This document shows, one piece after another, positions 54,740 to 62,866 of a stretch of 64,000 nucleotides of DNA; the stretch's first letter is position 1; every line of letters starts with the position of its first letter. The notes beneath the pieces are model-generated. The model was not told the DNA's origin, did not search any database, and worked only from the letters and a program-made list of their open reading frames with translations. Location of the stretch: positions 1 to 64,000 of the forward strand of contig CANRGO010000003.1 in the NCBI GenBank assembly GCA_947630125.1. Reading direction: 5' to 3'. The translations under genes and the position numbers were made by a program. This DNA is from an uncultured Lachnospiraceae bacterium (GTDB taxonomy: Bacteria > Bacillota > Clostridia > Lachnospirales > Lachnospiraceae).

Positions 54740-56818
54740 ATGGCGAAATATTTGGTAATCGTGGAATCACCAGCCAAAGTGAAAACAATTAAAAAATTCC
54801 TGGGTGCAAATTATGAAGTTGCTGCAAGTAATGGACATGTAAGAGACTTACCCAAAAGTCAAATGGGAATTGATATAGAAAATTATTATGAACCCAAGTA
54901 CATTACAATAAGAGGTAAAGGGGATATTTTGGCAAATTTGAGAAAAATGGTCAAAAAATCCGAAAAAATATTTCTTGCAACTGACCCTGACCGTGAAGGA
55001 GAAGCAATTTCTTGGCACTTACTAAAAGCGTTGAAGCTTGAAGATAAGAAAGTCTATCGCATCACCTTTAATGAAATCACTCAGAATGCCGTAAAAGATT
55101 CATTAAAAAATGCTAGAGAATTAGACATGGATTTGGTTGATGCACAACAGGCCAGAAGAATTTTAGATCGAATGGTTGGATATCGAATTTCTCCTTTGCT
55201 ATGGGCTAAGGTGAAAAGAGGTTTAAGTGCAGGTCGTGTGCAAAGTGTGGCTCTTAGAATCATTAGCGATAGAGAAGAAGAAATCAATGCATTCATTCCG
55301 GAAGAATATTGGAGTATTGATGCTTCTTTTGAATTACCTGGCGAAAAAAAACCATTGATTGCTAAATTTCATGGGACTCCCAGTGAGAAGATTACAATAA
55401 AATCCAAAGAACAAGTTGAATCTATTGTATCAAACTTAAAAAAAGCAAAATTTAAAATTTCAGAAGTTAAAAAAAGTGAGCGAGTTAAAAATCCACCGAA
55501 GCCTTTTATAACATCATCGCTGCAACAGGAAGCTAGTAAAGTTTTGAATTTTTCAACTCAGAAAACAATGCGTCTTGCTCAGCAGTTATATGAAGGAATT
55601 GATTTGAAAAATCATGGAACGGTTGGTCTTATCACTTATTTGAGAACAGATTCTGTGCGTGTGTCAGAAGAGGCTGAGATTTTAGCAAAAGAGTATATAG
55701 AACAAACTTATGGTGAAGCATATGCTGCTGAAACTCCAAAAGAAAAGAAAACAGAACAGAAGATACAGGATGCCCATGAAGCAATTCGTCCAACTGATAT
55801 TGCTAGGACACCTTTTGAAGTTAAGGATTATTTGTCCAGGGATTTATTTCGTCTTTATCAACTTATCTGGAAGCGTTTTGTTGCAAGCCGTATGAAATCG
55901 GCAAAGTACGAAACTACATCAATACGTATTGATGGTGGGGAGTATCGTTTTCATGTTTCTGCATCCAAAGTACTTTTTGATGGATTTATGAGTGTATACA
56001 CAGAAGCAGATGATGTGAAGGAAGAACAAAACACTCTTTTGAAAGATTTAGAAAAGGGAATGAAGTTAAAACTGCAGGAAATCGAAGAAAAGCAACATTT
56101 TACACAACCACCTGCTCATTTTACAGAGGCCTCTTTGGTTCGTGCCTTAGAAGAACTTGGAATTGGAAGACCTAGTACATACTCACCGACCATTACAACG
56201 ATTCTTGCCAGACGATATATTGTGAAAGAAAATAAAAATTTATATGTTACAGAACTTGGCGAAGTTGTGAATCAGATGATGAAGGAAGCCTTTCCTAGTA
56301 TTGTAGATTTAAATTTTACAGCATATATGGAAGGTTTATTAGATAAAGTTGAAGAAGGCGTGGTAAATTATAAAACTGTTATTTCTAATTTTTATCCAGA
56401 CTTAGATGAGGCTGTAAAAAATGCAGAACTAGATTTATCTCAGGTTACGATTGCAGATGAGGTTTCAGAAGAAATTTGTGAAAACTGTGGTAAAAATATG
56501 GTTATTAAATATGGTCCCCATGGACGCTTTCTTGCCTGCCCTGGATTTCCGGATTGTAAAACTACAAAACCTTATTTTGAAAAGATTGGAATTTCCTGTC
56601 CGAAATGTGAAAAAGATCTTGTTGTGAAAAAAACAAAAAAAGGCAGAAAATATTATGGATGTATTGATTATCCAGAATGCGATTTTATGTCATGGCAAAA
56701 GCCTTCTAAAGACAAGTGTCCAGAATGTGGTTCCTTAATGGTTGAAAAGGGAAATAAGCTAGTGTGCATGGATGAAAATTGTGGTCACATCCTAACAAAA
56801 GAAGTGAATTTGGATTAA
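54740..56818 (+). CDS. topA: DNA topoisomerase I
   Basis: 692 residues. Toprim domain ('LVIVESPAKVKTIKKFLG', 'ATDPDREGEAISWH'), active-site Tyr in 'GLITYLRTDSVRVS', and three C-terminal zinc fingers ('CENCGKNM...CPGFPDC', 'CPKCEKD...CIDYPEC', 'CPECGS...CMDENC'). Relaxes negative supercoils. Standard length for Firmicutes. In B. subtilis topA is followed by trmFO, xerC, hslVU and codY; here codY follows directly. Confidence 0.97.
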   Translation: MAKYLVIVESPAKVKTIKKFLGANYEVAASNGHVRDLPKSQMGIDIENYYEPKYITIRGKGDILANLRKMVKKSEKIFLATDPDREGEAISWHLLKALKLEDKKVYRITFNEITQNAVKDSLKNARELDMDLVDAQQARRILDRMVGYRISPLLWAKVKRGLSAGRVQSVALRIISDREEEINAFIPEEYWSIDASFELPGEKKPLIAKFHGTPSEKITIKSKEQVESIVSNLKKAKFKISEVKKSERVKNPPKPFITSSLQQEASKVLNFSTQKTMRLAQQLYEGIDLKNHGTVGLITYLRTDSVRVSEEAEILAKEYIEQTYGEAYAAETPKEKKTEQKIQDAHEAIRPTDIARTPFEVKDYLSRDLFRLYQLIWKRFVASRMKSAKYETTSIRIDGGEYRFHVSASKVLFDGFMSVYTEADDVKEEQNTLLKDLEKGMKLKLQEIEEKQHFTQPPAHFTEASLVRALEELGIGRPSTYSPTITTILARRYIVKENKNLYVTELGEVVNQMMKEAFPSIVDLNFTAYMEGLLDKVEEGVVNYKTVISNFYPDLDEAVKNAELDLSQVTIADEVSEEICENCGKNMVIKYGPHGRFLACPGFPDCKTTKPYFEKIGISCPKCEKDLVVKKTKKGRKYYGCIDYPECDFMSWQKPSKDKCPECGSLMVEKGNKLVCMDENCGHILTKEVNLD

Positions 56819-56822
56819 ATTG

Positions 56823-56870
56823 AAAAAATAGTGTGAATTTTTAATGAAATTCATGCTATTTTTTTATTTT
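56823..56870 (+). terminator. topA terminator
   Basis: AAAAAATAGTGTGAATTT paired with AAATTCATGCTATTTTTT (a few mismatches near the centre), 6-base loop, then TTATTTTTT. Confidence 0.85.
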
Positions 56871-56964
56871 TTCGCATTTGTTATGTTGATTGCTTATAAT
56901 TCTTGTGTTAGAATAAATTAATTATTTCTATTAGATGGGCTATTGAAAATAAGGAGAGGTTTAG

Positions 56965-57753
56965 ATGAGTAGTGTACAATTATTAGACAAGACGAGAAAG
57001 ATAGGCAAATTGCTGCATAATAACAATTCAAGCAAAGTTGTTTTTAATGACATTTGTAAGGTTATGCGCGAGATATTAGGTTCTAATGTATTAGTCATCA
57101 GTAAAAAAGGAAAAGTGCTTGGAGTTGGCACAGCAGATGGGCAAGAAGAAATTGAAGAACTGATTGTGGATAAAGTTGGTGGTTATGTTGATTCTATGTT
57201 AAACGAACGATTGCTAGGAGTACTTTCTACCAAAGAAAATGTAAACCTTGCTACATTGGGATTTGAAACAACAGATGTAAAGAAATTTCAGGCAGTGGTA
57301 ACACCCATAGAAATTGCTGGAGAACGACTGGGAACTCTCTTTATTTATAAAAGTGAAGAGCAGTATGATATTGATGATATTATACTTTGCGAATATGGAA
57401 CAACTGTTGTTGGATTGGAAATGCTTCGCGCTGTAAATGAAGAGAGTGCAGAAGAAATTCGTAAGTTAGCAGTGGTTAAATCAGCCATAGGGACTCTTTC
57501 CTATTCAGAGATGGAAGCTATCACCTATATTTTTGATGAATTAAATGGAATGGAAGGTATTTTAGTGGCAAGTAAAATTGCTGACAGAGTTGGAATAACC
57601 CGTTCTGTAATTGTGAATGCACTAAGAAAATTTGAGTCTGCAGGTGTGATTGAGTCAAGATCTTCAGGAATGAAGGGGACTTATATCAAAGTTGTAAATG
57701 ATGCAGTTTATAGTGAAATTGAAAAACTGAAAGAACAAGCAGGAAGAAAATAA
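56965..57753 (+). CDS. codY: Global nutritional regulator CodY
   Basis: 262 residues. GAF-type N-terminal domain that senses branched-chain amino acids (residues ~1-155), linker helices, and a C-terminal winged helix-turn-helix ('ASKIADRVGITRSVIVNALRKFESAG', the CodY signature, in part). GTP is a second ligand in most species. Target genes in this window were not found by eye. Directly upstream of the flagellar operon, as in B. subtilis. Confidence 0.96.
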   Translation: MSSVQLLDKTRKIGKLLHNNNSSKVVFNDICKVMREILGSNVLVISKKGKVLGVGTADGQEEIEELIVDKVGGYVDSMLNERLLGVLSTKENVNLATLGFETTDVKKFQAVVTPIEIAGERLGTLFIYKSEEQYDIDDIILCEYGTTVVGLEMLRAVNEESAEEIRKLAVVKSAIGTLSYSEMEAITYIFDELNGMEGILVASKIADRVGITRSVIVNALRKFESAGVIESRSSGMKGTYIKVVNDAVYSEIEKLKEQAGRK

Positions 57754-57764
57754 TTTTTTACTAT

Positions 57765-57791
57765 TAATTCTTTTTGCTAACATGCCGATAT
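57765..57791 (+). promoter_or_regulatory. Sigma-D (FliA/sigma-28)-type promoter between codY and flgB
   Basis: GCCGATAT (57784-57791) is a perfect sigma-D -10; TAAT (57765-57768), one base off TAAA, lies exactly 15 bp upstream. B. subtilis has a sigma-D promoter at this place before flgB. A hairpin terminator at 57832-57878 sits between it and flgB. Confidence 0.7.
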
Positions 57792-57831
57792 CTAAATAGA
57801 AAATAAAACAAGAAAATGGATTTGTGTAGAT

Positions 57832-57878
57832 AAAAGGATTTATTGAACCGATGGTCAGTAGGTCCTTTTTTATTTTTT
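57832..57878 (+). terminator. Terminator or attenuator between the sigma-D promoter and flgB
   Basis: AAAAGGA / TCCTTTT outer stem with an inner ACCGATGGT part, followed by TTTATTTTTT. It can end codY transcripts, and also any RNA from the sigma-D-type promoter 40 bp upstream. Confidence 0.65.
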
Positions 57879-57955
57879 GTTTGTGGAAAACACTGATATA
57901 TTGTGGATTGAAAAGAAAGCAACACTATATAAAGTAATTATTTCATAAAAAAACC

Positions 57956-57983
57956 TTGTGTTTTTTATCAAATAATTTATAAT
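57956..57983 (+). promoter_or_regulatory. Sigma-A promoter of the fla operon
   Basis: TTGTGT and a perfect TATAAT with a 16-bp spacer, 44 bp before flgB. Confidence 0.65.
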
Positions 57984-58026
57984 GAAATAGAGTGGGTGAA
58001 CTTTCAAAAGGATAAGGGAGAGACTT

Positions 58027-58425
58027 ATGATTAATTCAAATGTTTTCAATTATATTAATGTTTTGGATAAAGCAGCAGATGCTTCCTGGCTTCGTAATGA
58101 AGCGATTGCGAATAACATTGCAAATGTTGATACTCCAGGATACAAGAGACAGGATATTACCTTTGAAAAGGAACTGGAACGAGCTTTGGCGAATCCAGGT
58201 TATAATACGATGGATGATAAAGTGGCGCATCTAAATGAAAAAAATTCCAGAAGACTAGAAGCAAGAACCTATACAGATTATGAAGGTTATAGTTATAGAT
58301 TAGATGGAAATAATGTAGATATTGATACGGAAAATACCATGTTAGCATCAAATCAGATTAAGTATAATGGTTTAATAGCAAGCATAAATCAAGAATTTAC
58401 GAATTTGAAAATGGTTATGAAGTAA
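58027..58425 (+). CDS. flgB: Flagellar basal-body rod protein FlgB
   Basis: 132 residues. The rod/hook family N-terminal motif 'NEAIANNIANVDTPGYKRQD' and the C-terminal helix 'LMLASNQIKYNGLIASIN'-like segment are seen. Proximal rod part of the basal body, exported by the flagellar type III system. First gene of the fla operon. Confidence 0.96.
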   Translation: MINSNVFNYINVLDKAADASWLRNEAIANNIANVDTPGYKRQDITFEKELERALANPGYNTMDDKVAHLNEKNSRRLEARTYTDYEGYSYRLDGNNVDIDTENTMLASNQIKYNGLIASINQEFTNLKMVMK

Positions 58426-58489
58426 ATAGGAATAGGTTAATAAAGATGAAGTTTTTACACTTGCTTTAAGAAAGGGTATGGTTATAATT

Positions 58490-58933
58490 ATGAGTGTTTT
58501 TTCAGCATTTAATATCAATGCATCGGGTATGACGGCTCAAAGATATCGAATGGACATTATTTCAGAAAATGTTGCCAATGCAAACACCACAAGAACTGAG
58601 GACGGTTCTCCTTATGTAAGGAAAGTGGTTACATTTGCTGAGAAAGATACACAAACACCATTCAGCAGAGTTTTAAACAATGCAAGAGATAATTACTCTG
58701 GACATGGAGTCAAAGTATCAGGCGTATACGAAGACTCTGAGACAGATATGAATATGGTGTATGATCCTTCGCATCCAGATGCAGACGAGAATGGATATGT
58801 AACATATCCAAACGTTAATATTGTTACAGAAATGACGAATTTAATAGATGCCAGTCGTTCCTATGAAGCCAATGCAACAGCCTTTACAGCCAGTAAAGCC
58901 ATGGCTATGAAAGGGTTTGAAATTGGTCGTTAA
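58490..58933 (+). CDS. flgC: Flagellar basal-body rod protein FlgC
   Basis: 147 residues from ATG 58490; the track start 12 bp upstream is too close to AAAGGG. 'FNINASGMTAQRYRMDIISENVANANTTRT' (in part) is the family N-terminus, and 'NIVTEMTNLIDASRSYEANATAF' the C-terminus. Rod component exported with FlgB. Confidence 0.95.
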   Translation: MSVFSAFNINASGMTAQRYRMDIISENVANANTTRTEDGSPYVRKVVTFAEKDTQTPFSRVLNNARDNYSGHGVKVSGVYEDSETDMNMVYDPSHPDADENGYVTYPNVNIVTEMTNLIDASRSYEANATAFTASKAMAMKGFEIGR

Positions 58934-58969
58934 GAATAACAGAAATAATAGAAAGGGAAGGTTGTTTTT

Positions 58970-59299
58970 ATGGATATAACATCATTGCTTAATGTTAGTT
59001 CAGACGCAGTGAATTCTGTTGTAAAAAACAGCGGTCTTGCTAAAACGGCATCAGCAACAACAGAAAATGAAAACATATTTAGCTCAGTTTTTAATTCTGC
59101 AATTGACAGTCTGAATCGTACCAATAGCTACATATCAGACGCAGAAAATGAAGAAATTAAATTGGCACTGGGAGAAACGGATAGCACCCACGATTTGACG
59201 GTTGCATTACAAAAGGCAAGTACTGCGTTACAATATACAGTGACTGTACGAGACAAAATGTTAGAAGCTTACAAAGAAATTATGAATATGCAGATATAG
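58970..59299 (+). CDS. fliE: Flagellar hook-basal body protein FliE
   Basis: 109 residues. 'LALGETDSTHDLTVALQKAS' and 'QYTVTVRDKMLEAYKEIMNMQI' match the conserved FliE end. Adapter between the MS ring and the rod. GGGAAGG precedes the start. Confidence 0.95.
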   Translation: MDITSLLNVSSDAVNSVVKNSGLAKTASATTENENIFSSVFNSAIDSLNRTNSYISDAENEEIKLALGETDSTHDLTVALQKASTALQYTVTVRDKMLEAYKEIMNMQI

Positions 59300-59360
59300 T
59301 GAAAACTATATCTGTTCTTTACGTCTTAAGGTAGAGTAATTACCAAATGAAAGTTGGTAA
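59291..59360 (+). promoter_or_regulatory. Two intercistronic hairpins between fliE and fliF
   Basis: CAGATATAG / CTATATCTG (9 bp, 59291-59314, covering the fliE stop) and TTACCAA / TTGGTAA (59340-59360). Neither has a U-run. They may set mRNA stability or processing between the small rod genes and fliF. Confidence 0.5.
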
Positions 59361-59378
59361 GTAAGGAGTATTTTTCAC

Positions 59379-60962
59379 ATGATGGAAAGAATAAGAAAAA
59401 TTCTGGATAAGGTTCTGGAGTGGTGGAAGAAATTTACATCAAAACAAAAAACAATCATAATTGTGATAGCGGCAGTATTAATACTGGTGTTTGGTATTTT
59501 GATTACCATTCTTTCACAGCCTAAATATACACTTGTTACAGTTTGCCAATCACAAAAAGAATCCAGCCAGGTGAAAGAACTATTAGAAGCCAATGAAATA
59601 ACCTATCGTGTTTCTGATGATGGGTTGGAGTATGAAGTAATCAGTACCCAACTGGCTGATGCGAGAATTCTTTTGGGTTCCAGTGAAATCTTAACAACAA
59701 CCTATGATTTGTCTACGGTATTTGAAGGTGGATTTAGCACAACAGAAGCTGATAAAGTTAAAAAATATAAGTTGTATCTGGAGAGTGCTATGGAGAAGGA
59801 TCTTGCTACTTTTACCGCAGTAAAAGAGGCAAGTGTTGATTTGGATTTGCCAGAGGATGACGGTACTCTGATATCTCAGAACGAAGAAGCTTCAGCAGCA
59901 GTTCTACTCTATATTGATGGAGTTTTCACTCAAGATATGGCAGCTGGAATGGCAAAGTTCATTGCCACAGGATTGGGAAATCAGGATACTCGAAATATCA
60001 CAATCATCGATCAGGATGGTACCCAATGGTTTTCAGGAGAAGATAGCTTTAGTGCGTCTGGAAATGCAAGTAGTCAGATGGTCCTAACACAACAGTTAAA
60101 TCAGATAATGGCTGGAAAAATTAAAAATGTATTGATTGGAACACCTCTTTATGGAAATGTAGAGGTGGCAAGTAATCTGATTGTAGATTTTTCCTCCTCA
60201 CAGTTGGTAGAACACACGTATACAAATGAAGACAATGTAAAAGCAAGTGAAAGTATCTATGAATCTGAGAGTACGGGATCTTCTGGTGGAGTGCCAGGAA
60301 CAGATTCTAACGATGAGACAACCGTAGTGTATCAAGATTCTGAAAATAGTAGTTCTACTGTTTCAGAACAGGACATTTACTATCTGCCAGATGAAGTGGT
60401 AAAAACACAGACGATTCCACCGGGATTGGTTCAATATACAGATTCCAGTATTTCCGTTGCAGCAACCTCTTATAAAATCGTAAAGGAAGAAGATGCTGAG
60501 AGGCAAGGGCTGCTAGATGGAGTAACATGGGAAGACTATAAACTGGCTAATAATGTACAAACAAAGTTAGAAGTAGATGAAGATATTATTGATCTAGTAT
60601 CAAAGGCTACAGGCATTCCTTCCGAGAACATTAGTATGGTAGCATATGAAGAAGTGTTTTTTGAAGACAAGGAAGGTTTGGATGTGAACGCCACAGATGT
60701 AATTCAGGTTGCTTTAATTGTGATTATTCTTGGCCTTTTAGGTTTTGTTGTCCTTAGAAGTATGAAAGGGGAAAGGTCTACAGAACGAGAAGTGGAGCTT
60801 TCTGTAGAAGGATTACTTCAATCTACACCAGAACCAGAACTTGAAGATATTGAATTAGAAGAAAAATCCAAAACCAGAAAAATGATTGAAAAATTTGTTG
60901 ATGATAATCCTGAGGCAGTAGCGAACTTATTACGTAACTGGCTCACAGAAGGCTGGCATTAA
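59379..60962 (+). CDS. fliF: Flagellar MS-ring protein FliF
   Basis: 527 residues. N-terminal helix (~24-47), YscJ-like ring domains ('ASVDLDLPEDDGTLIS', 'EEASAAVLLYIDG'), a Ser/Thr-rich linker, C-terminal helix ('VIQVALIVIILGLLGFVVLRSM') and a cytoplasmic tail ending 'ANLLRNWLTEGW' that binds FliG. Starts 80 bp after fliE, following two hairpins. Confidence 0.96.
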   Translation: MMERIRKILDKVLEWWKKFTSKQKTIIIVIAAVLILVFGILITILSQPKYTLVTVCQSQKESSQVKELLEANEITYRVSDDGLEYEVISTQLADARILLGSSEILTTTYDLSTVFEGGFSTTEADKVKKYKLYLESAMEKDLATFTAVKEASVDLDLPEDDGTLISQNEEASAAVLLYIDGVFTQDMAAGMAKFIATGLGNQDTRNITIIDQDGTQWFSGEDSFSASGNASSQMVLTQQLNQIMAGKIKNVLIGTPLYGNVEVASNLIVDFSSSQLVEHTYTNEDNVKASESIYESESTGSSGGVPGTDSNDETTVVYQDSENSSSTVSEQDIYYLPDEVVKTQTIPPGLVQYTDSSISVAATSYKIVKEEDAERQGLLDGVTWEDYKLANNVQTKLEVDEDIIDLVSKATGIPSENISMVAYEEVFFEDKEGLDVNATDVIQVALIVIILGLLGFVVLRSMKGERSTEREVELSVEGLLQSTPEPELEDIELEEKSKTRKMIEKFVDDNPEAVANLLRNWLTEGWH

Positions 60963-61012
60963 TGGGTTGTTTGATCATAGATGGGCCCATAATGGCGGAT
61001 TGAGAGGAAACT

Positions 61013-62032
61013 ATGGCACGAAATTCAGATTCACAGAACATACCAGGAATACAAAAAGCAGCAATCTTATTAATTGCACTTGGACCTGAAAAATCTTCGA
61101 CAATTTTCCAACATTTAAAAGAAGAAGAAATAGAAGAATTAACCCTTGAAATTGCAAACACTCGAAGTATCACCCCTAAAATGAAACAAGATGTTATCGA
61201 TGAGTTTTATGATATTTGTCTTGCACAGCAGTATATTGCTGAAGGGGGAATTGGTTATGCTAAGGAACTTTTGGAAAAAGCGCTTGGAGCAGAAAAGGCA
61301 ATGGATGTAATTGGAAAACTTACAGCATCCCTTCAGGTTAAACCATTTGAGTTTGTTCGTAAAACGGATGCATCACAGTTGTTAAACTTTATTCAGGATG
61401 AACATCCTCAGACGATTGCCTTAATTCTTTCTTACCTTTCCTCTGCACAAGCAGCTGGCATAATTGCATCCCTACCACCAGACAGACAATCAGATGTTGC
61501 AAAGAGGATTGCATTGATGGATCGCACAAGTCCAGATGTAATCAAGGAAGTCGAGAAGATTTTAGAATCCAAATTGGCTTCACTGGTTAATCAGGATTAC
61601 AATATCATTGGTGGTGTTGATGCTGTGGTTGAAATTCTTAATACGGTTGACCGTGGAACAGAAAAACATATCATGGAAACACTTGAAATTGAAGAACCTG
61701 AATTGGCTGATGAAATTCGAAAGAAAATGTTTGTATTTGAAGATGTCTTGCTTCTTGATAATAGGGCAATACAACGTGTACTCAGGGATGTTGACAACAA
61801 CGATCTGGCAATTGCATTAAAAGGTGCCAATGAACAAGTGCAGAATGCTATATTTGCTAACTTGTCAAAACGTTTGGCACTGATGATCAAAGAAGATATG
61901 GAGTTTATGGGTCCTGTTCGTATGAAGGATGTTGAAGAAGCTCAGCAAAAAATTGTAAATATCATACGTAAGTTAGAAGATTCAGCAGAAATCGTAATTT
62001 CCAGAGGTGGAGGTGACGAAATCGTTGTCTAG
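61013..62032 (+). CDS. fliG: Flagellar motor switch protein FliG
   Basis: 339 residues with the N, middle ('DEHPQTIALILSYL' EHPQ motif) and C domains ('LLLDNRAIQRVLRDVDNNDLA', 'GPVRMKDVEEAQQKI'), the last with the charged residues that face the stator. Rotor component joined to FliF. Its stop overlaps the fliH start by 8 bp. Confidence 0.97.
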   Translation: MARNSDSQNIPGIQKAAILLIALGPEKSSTIFQHLKEEEIEELTLEIANTRSITPKMKQDVIDEFYDICLAQQYIAEGGIGYAKELLEKALGAEKAMDVIGKLTASLQVKPFEFVRKTDASQLLNFIQDEHPQTIALILSYLSSAQAAGIIASLPPDRQSDVAKRIALMDRTSPDVIKEVEKILESKLASLVNQDYNIIGGVDAVVEILNTVDRGTEKHIMETLEIEEPELADEIRKKMFVFEDVLLLDNRAIQRVLRDVDNNDLAIALKGANEQVQNAIFANLSKRLALMIKEDMEFMGPVRMKDVEEAQQKIVNIIRKLEDSAEIVISRGGGDEIVV

Positions 62033-62843
62033 TAATTTATTCAAATCGGGATGTGTTACAGTAAAAGGTCAAGAAAAGAGAGTTATCGACACCAACAAAT
62101 TAGTTTCTGATAAGCTGGAAGCACTCAGCATCTCATTGGCACAGCAAAAAAATCAAAATTTTGCAGATGGGTTTACAGAAGGACTAGATGCCTATCATGT
62201 TGAGCAACTGCTAGAAGAAGAGCCAAAAGAAATTTATATGGGGCCAAGCCCTGAGGAACTGAGGTCAGAAGCTCTTCAAGAAATAGAAGAAATGCGAAAG
62301 AAAGCCAAGGCTGAATCGGAAACTATTTTCCACAATGCAATGGAAGATGGACGCAAAAAGGGTGAAGCAGAAGGTTACGAGGCTGGATTTCAAAGAGGAA
62401 TGCAAGAATTCCAGGTAAAAGAAGAAGCATTGATGCAAAAAGAACAACTTTTAAAACAGCAATATGCAAATCAACTTGAACATATGGAAGCAGAACTTGT
62501 GGATATATTGTCAGGTGTATACGAAACGGTATTTCAAGTTGATTTAAAACATTATCGTAGTATTATTTTGCATATTATTACAAGTACAATTCAAAAAATT
62601 GAAGGGGTCAGAGATTTTTTGATTCACGTTTCTAAAGAAGATTTTGCATATGTAAGCATGCAAAAAAAACAAATTCAAGAGGCAACAGGTTCAACCAGTG
62701 TAAAAGTTGAAATTGTAGAAGATTTTACCCTTTCAAAAAATGACTGCATTATTGAAACAACAGGTGGAATCTTTGATTGTGGCTTGGGAACTCAGCTAGA
62801 AGAGTTAAATCGAAAATTAAAGATTCTTTCCTATGAAAAATAA
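62025..62843 (+). CDS. fliH: Flagellar assembly protein FliH
   Basis: 272 residues from TTG 62025, 8 bases after GGAGGTGA, giving 'MSSNLFKSG', a likely native N-terminus. The track start (GTG 62007) precedes that ribosome binding site. A Glu/Lys-rich coiled coil (residues ~75-160) with a short GxxxG-type run ('[19 protein letters not shown]') and a C-terminal region that resembles the peripheral stalk of ATP synthase. It binds and restrains FliI. Confidence 0.92.
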   Translation: MSSNLFKSGCVTVKGQEKRVIDTNKLVSDKLEALSISLAQQKNQNFADGFTEGLDAYHVEQLLEEEPKEIYMGPSPEELRSEALQEIEEMRKKAKAESETIFHNAMEDGRKKGEAEGYEAGFQRGMQEFQVKEEALMQKEQLLKQQYANQLEHMEAELVDILSGVYETVFQVDLKHYRSIILHIITSTIQKIEGVRDFLIHVSKEDFAYVSMQKKQIQEATGSTSVKVEIVEDFTLSKNDCIIETTGGIFDCGLGTQLEELNRKLKILSYEK

Positions 62844-62866
62844 AAACTAAAAGGCTGGTGAAATTA

